Shown here one piece after another: positions 63,526 to 64,000 of a stretch of DNA of 64,000 nucleotides (position 1 is its first letter; every line of letters starts with the position of its first letter). The DNA is taken from positions 62,001-126,000 of the forward strand of contig CAUCQW010000002.1 of NCBI GenBank assembly GCA_958445065.1, written 5' to 3'. Position numbers and translations under genes: made by a program. This DNA is from an uncultured Collinsella sp. (GTDB lineage: Bacteria > Actinomycetota > Coriobacteriia > Coriobacteriales > Coriobacteriaceae). The notes under the pieces were generated by a model that saw only the letters and a program-made list of their open reading frames with translations, was not told the origin of the DNA and ran no database searches.

Positions 63526-63999
63526 CTACAGGCTGCCCATAGCCTGGATAGCCGACATGGCCGCAGGTGACAGAAGCACACCGAACAGGGCGGGGAAGAT
63601 CAGGAAGATGATCGGAATGAGCATCTTGGTGCCGATCTTGTTGATTTCCTCCTCCAGCTTCTGCCTGCGATACGTGCGCACCGTCTGAGCCTGATTCTCG
63701 AGCACCTCGACGAACTCGGCTCCGGTCTGGCGTGCCTGGATAAGGGAGGCCACGAAGATGGTGAGCGGCTGCACGCCGGCATTGGAGGCGAACTGCTTGA
63801 GCGCATCGGTGATATCCATGAAGCGGGCGTTGGCCAGTACGTCGCGGAAGCCCTCGGCAAGCGCTCCCTCGGAGTTCTCGGCCACCGTGCGCACGGCATC
63901 GTCGAACGTGGAGCCTGCGGCCATCGAGATGGACATGAGGTCGAGCGCATTGGGCAGCTCGCGCTCGATGTTGTTACGCCATTCGCGGCGCTTCTGGAG
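63526..63999 (-). CDS. tadC: TadC-type pilus assembly membrane protein (5' end outside window)
   Basis: The frame is open to the window edge, so only the C-terminal ~157 residues are present. The content matches the type II secretion F (T2SSF) domain of TadC: RELPNALDLMSISMAAGSTFDDAVRTVAE, ...TIFVASLIQARQTGAEFVEVLENQAQTVRTYRRQKLEEEINKIGTKMLIPIIFLIFPAL. The last two membrane helices are seen (about residues 117-137 from the cut edge and the end). It belongs to a Tad/Flp pilus operon that must continue beyond 64000. The DGR pilin at 1253 is a candidate substrate. Confidence 0.92.
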   Translation of the reverse strand, partial: LQKRREWRNNIERELPNALDLMSISMAAGSTFDDAVRTVAENSEGALAEGFRDVLANARFMDITDALKQFASNAGVQPLTIFVASLIQARQTGAEFVEVLENQAQTVRTYRRQKLEEEINKIGTKMLIPIIFLIFPALFGVLLSPAAMSAIQAMGSL

Positions 64000-64000
64000 C

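Noticed and set aside
1..64000. tRNA, rRNA, transposase or integrase genes
   Set aside because: None recognised; I cannot scan for divergent tRNAs without tools, so absence is not proven.

Overview
The window looks like part of a large mobilisable or conjugative element of an actinomycete, most likely a gut Coriobacteriia-type host. The evidence is a moderately GC-rich coding style with many GTG/TTG starts, an actinobacterial-type integration host factor (mIHF), Tat-type signal peptides, Flp-type pilin and Tad secretion genes, and relaxase, ParA, DnaB and SSB plasmid functions. No transposase, integrase, rRNA, tRNA or CRISPR array was recognised. The class assignment is inference.

Layout. 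(1) 1-4.4 kb: a complete diversity-generating retroelement (DGR). Its target is a Flp-like prepilin with a C-terminal DUF6273/C-type-lectin-like domain and a variable repeat (VR); it is followed by an Avd-like helical protein, a template repeat (TR) and a reverse transcriptase. VR and TR differ at 13 positions over 132 bp, and every difference is at a template adenine. A truncated paralogue of the target opens the window. (2) 4.4-16.6 kb: SSB, small membrane proteins, flotillin, ParA with a small partner, mIHF, a family-2 glycosyltransferase, and a cluster of zinc-ribbon (Lar-like, restriction-alleviation type) genes, some broken. (3) 16.6-27.3 kb: small genes, mostly of unknown function, including a second SSB, YspA/DUF2493 and DUF2786 proteins. 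Twelve near-identical cassettes (sigma-70 promoter with 17-bp spacer plus a 5' hairpin with compensatory stem changes) precede them. This resembles the leading region of a conjugative plasmid. (4) 27.5-32.4 kb: regulators, then about 2 kb without convincing genes, ending in an array of TGTCAGACATT iterons that runs into the mobilisation gene. (5) 32.4-38.3 kb: MobC-like protein, relaxase, membrane proteins and a broken TPM-domain gene. (6) 38.9-48.6 kb: DnaB helicase, regulators, a DUF3850-like gene, a membrane-anchored surface protein and MntA/HepT-type toxin-antitoxin genes. (7) 48.6-54.9 kb, minus strand: two large Tat-exported surface proteins sharing an apparently identical 923-bp 3' segment; one carries a 9-G tract in its signal region. 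(8) 55.3-62.5 kb, minus strand: an anti-defence-like island (ArdA-like, ArdC, two DUF3846, a ChlI-N-like protein). (9) 63.1-64.0 kb: a DUF5684 protein and a TadC-type protein cut by the window edge.

The least expected signals are as follows. Ten otherwise different proteins (nine in the 55-62.5 kb island plus the product of 42346-43569) carry a gapless 13-residue motif near the C-terminus, of the type [GSQC][LI]D[DEG][LIFM]xxxKxxEA, and eight of them end in Arg. The five transcription units encoding them share an upstream element (about RGGGACRRAAGTAGCC on the plus strand). Together this suggests one co-regulated, commonly addressed protein set, possibly cargo of a conjugation or secretion machine. 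A second hairpin family (loop UNCCCCAAG) sits in seven leaders, including those before parA and dnaB. All database-type family names are from memory of motifs and could not be checked here.
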